In this document: positions 5,944-5,990 of the stretch, piece by piece
How positions within the stretch are numbered: the first letter of the stretch is position 1
Layout of the letters: the number at the start of each line of letters is the position of its first letter
DNA from: M55B165 sp964423265
Lineage (GTDB): Bacteria; Actinomycetota; Humimicrobiia; Humimicrobiales; Humimicrobiaceae
Reading direction: 5' to 3'
Length of the DNA stretch: 5,990 nt
Assembly: GCA_964423265.1 (NCBI GenBank)
Contig: CAYREF010000070.1
Coordinates: 1-5,990 of the forward strand
Position numbers and translations under genes: made by a program
The notes under the pieces: model-generated
What the model was told of the DNA's origin: nothing
Database searches by the model: none
The model's input: only the letters and a program-made list of their open reading frames with translations

Positions 5944-5990
5944 TCAGATATAATATTCTTCCTCTTCTATTGAATTAAGCTTTAATTCAT
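5944..5990 (-). CDS. possible 3' end of a convergent gene (partial)
   Basis: One - strand frame is open from the right edge of the window down to a TGA at 5946-5944 and would encode a C-terminus reading ELKLNSIEEEEYYI. The other two - strand frames have stops within the last 9 bases of the window. The acidic tail looks protein-like, and the bidirectional shape of the neighbouring terminator fits a gene converging on korAB. Fifteen codons are too few to identify it, and an open stretch this short can be chance. Confidence 0.3.
   Translation of the reverse strand, partial: ELKLNSIEEEEYYI

Noticed and set aside
5949..5954. TATAAT at 5949-5954 as a promoter for a rightward gene
   Set aside because: The hexamer is perfect, but no -35-like sequence lies 15-19 bp upstream. 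The nearest, TTGCCA at 5916-5921, is 27 bp away, and AT-rich DNA often contains this word.
1..5990. CRISPR array, insertion sequence, toxin-antitoxin or phage genes
   Set aside because: No direct repeats with regular spacers, terminal inverted repeats, transposase or integrase motifs, or paired small toxin-like genes were seen. The genes share similar base composition, so no transferred island stands out.

Overview
The window is AT-rich bacterial DNA. Lysine codons are mostly AAA, arginine is mostly AGA/AGG, ribosome binding sites are clear AGGAG types, and gene packing is tight. The gene content points to an anaerobe that runs on ferredoxin: a two-subunit ferredoxin-reducing 2-oxoacid oxidoreductase and a ferredoxin:disulfide-reductase-type protein. 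No rRNA, tRNA or other phylogenetic marker is present, so any lineage assignment would be a guess. I see no CRISPR array, insertion sequence, tRNA, phage gene or known defence gene.

Layout. (1) About 22-1203, + strand: a full-length Y-family DNA polymerase IV (DinB). (2) 1209-3013, - strand, convergent with dinB: a compact three-gene cluster. In transcription order it encodes a low-specificity L-threonine aldolase, a small glutaredoxin-like protein (CIWC active site), and a ferredoxin-thioredoxin reductase catalytic subunit fused to a C-terminal rubredoxin-like domain. Gaps inside the cluster are 9 and 2 bp, so co-transcription is likely. (3) 3014-3207: a 194-bp AT-rich divergent promoter region with several short inverted repeats. 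(4) 3208-5833, + strand: a two-gene operon encoding a 2-oxoacid:ferredoxin oxidoreductase, namely a fused gamma-alpha subunit and a beta subunit with TPP and [4Fe-4S] motifs. (5) 5834-5990: a hairpin terminator that looks bidirectional, followed by what may be the last codons of a convergent gene entering from the right.

How the genes may work together (inference). The + strand operon should make reduced ferredoxin from a 2-oxoacid and CoA. The divergent - strand cluster encodes a protein expected to spend reduced ferredoxin on disulfide reduction, next to a glutaredoxin-like protein that is a natural candidate acceptor. The two operons share one short regulatory region. The most interesting reading is therefore a ferredoxin-to-dithiol relay (Kor, ferredoxin, FTR-rubredoxin, glutaredoxin) without NADPH, glutathione or an FTR variable subunit in the window. 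The threonine aldolase and DNA polymerase IV are ordinary members of their families. I found no clearly unprecedented system. The redox module and the repeats in the divergent promoter are the parts worth a second look.
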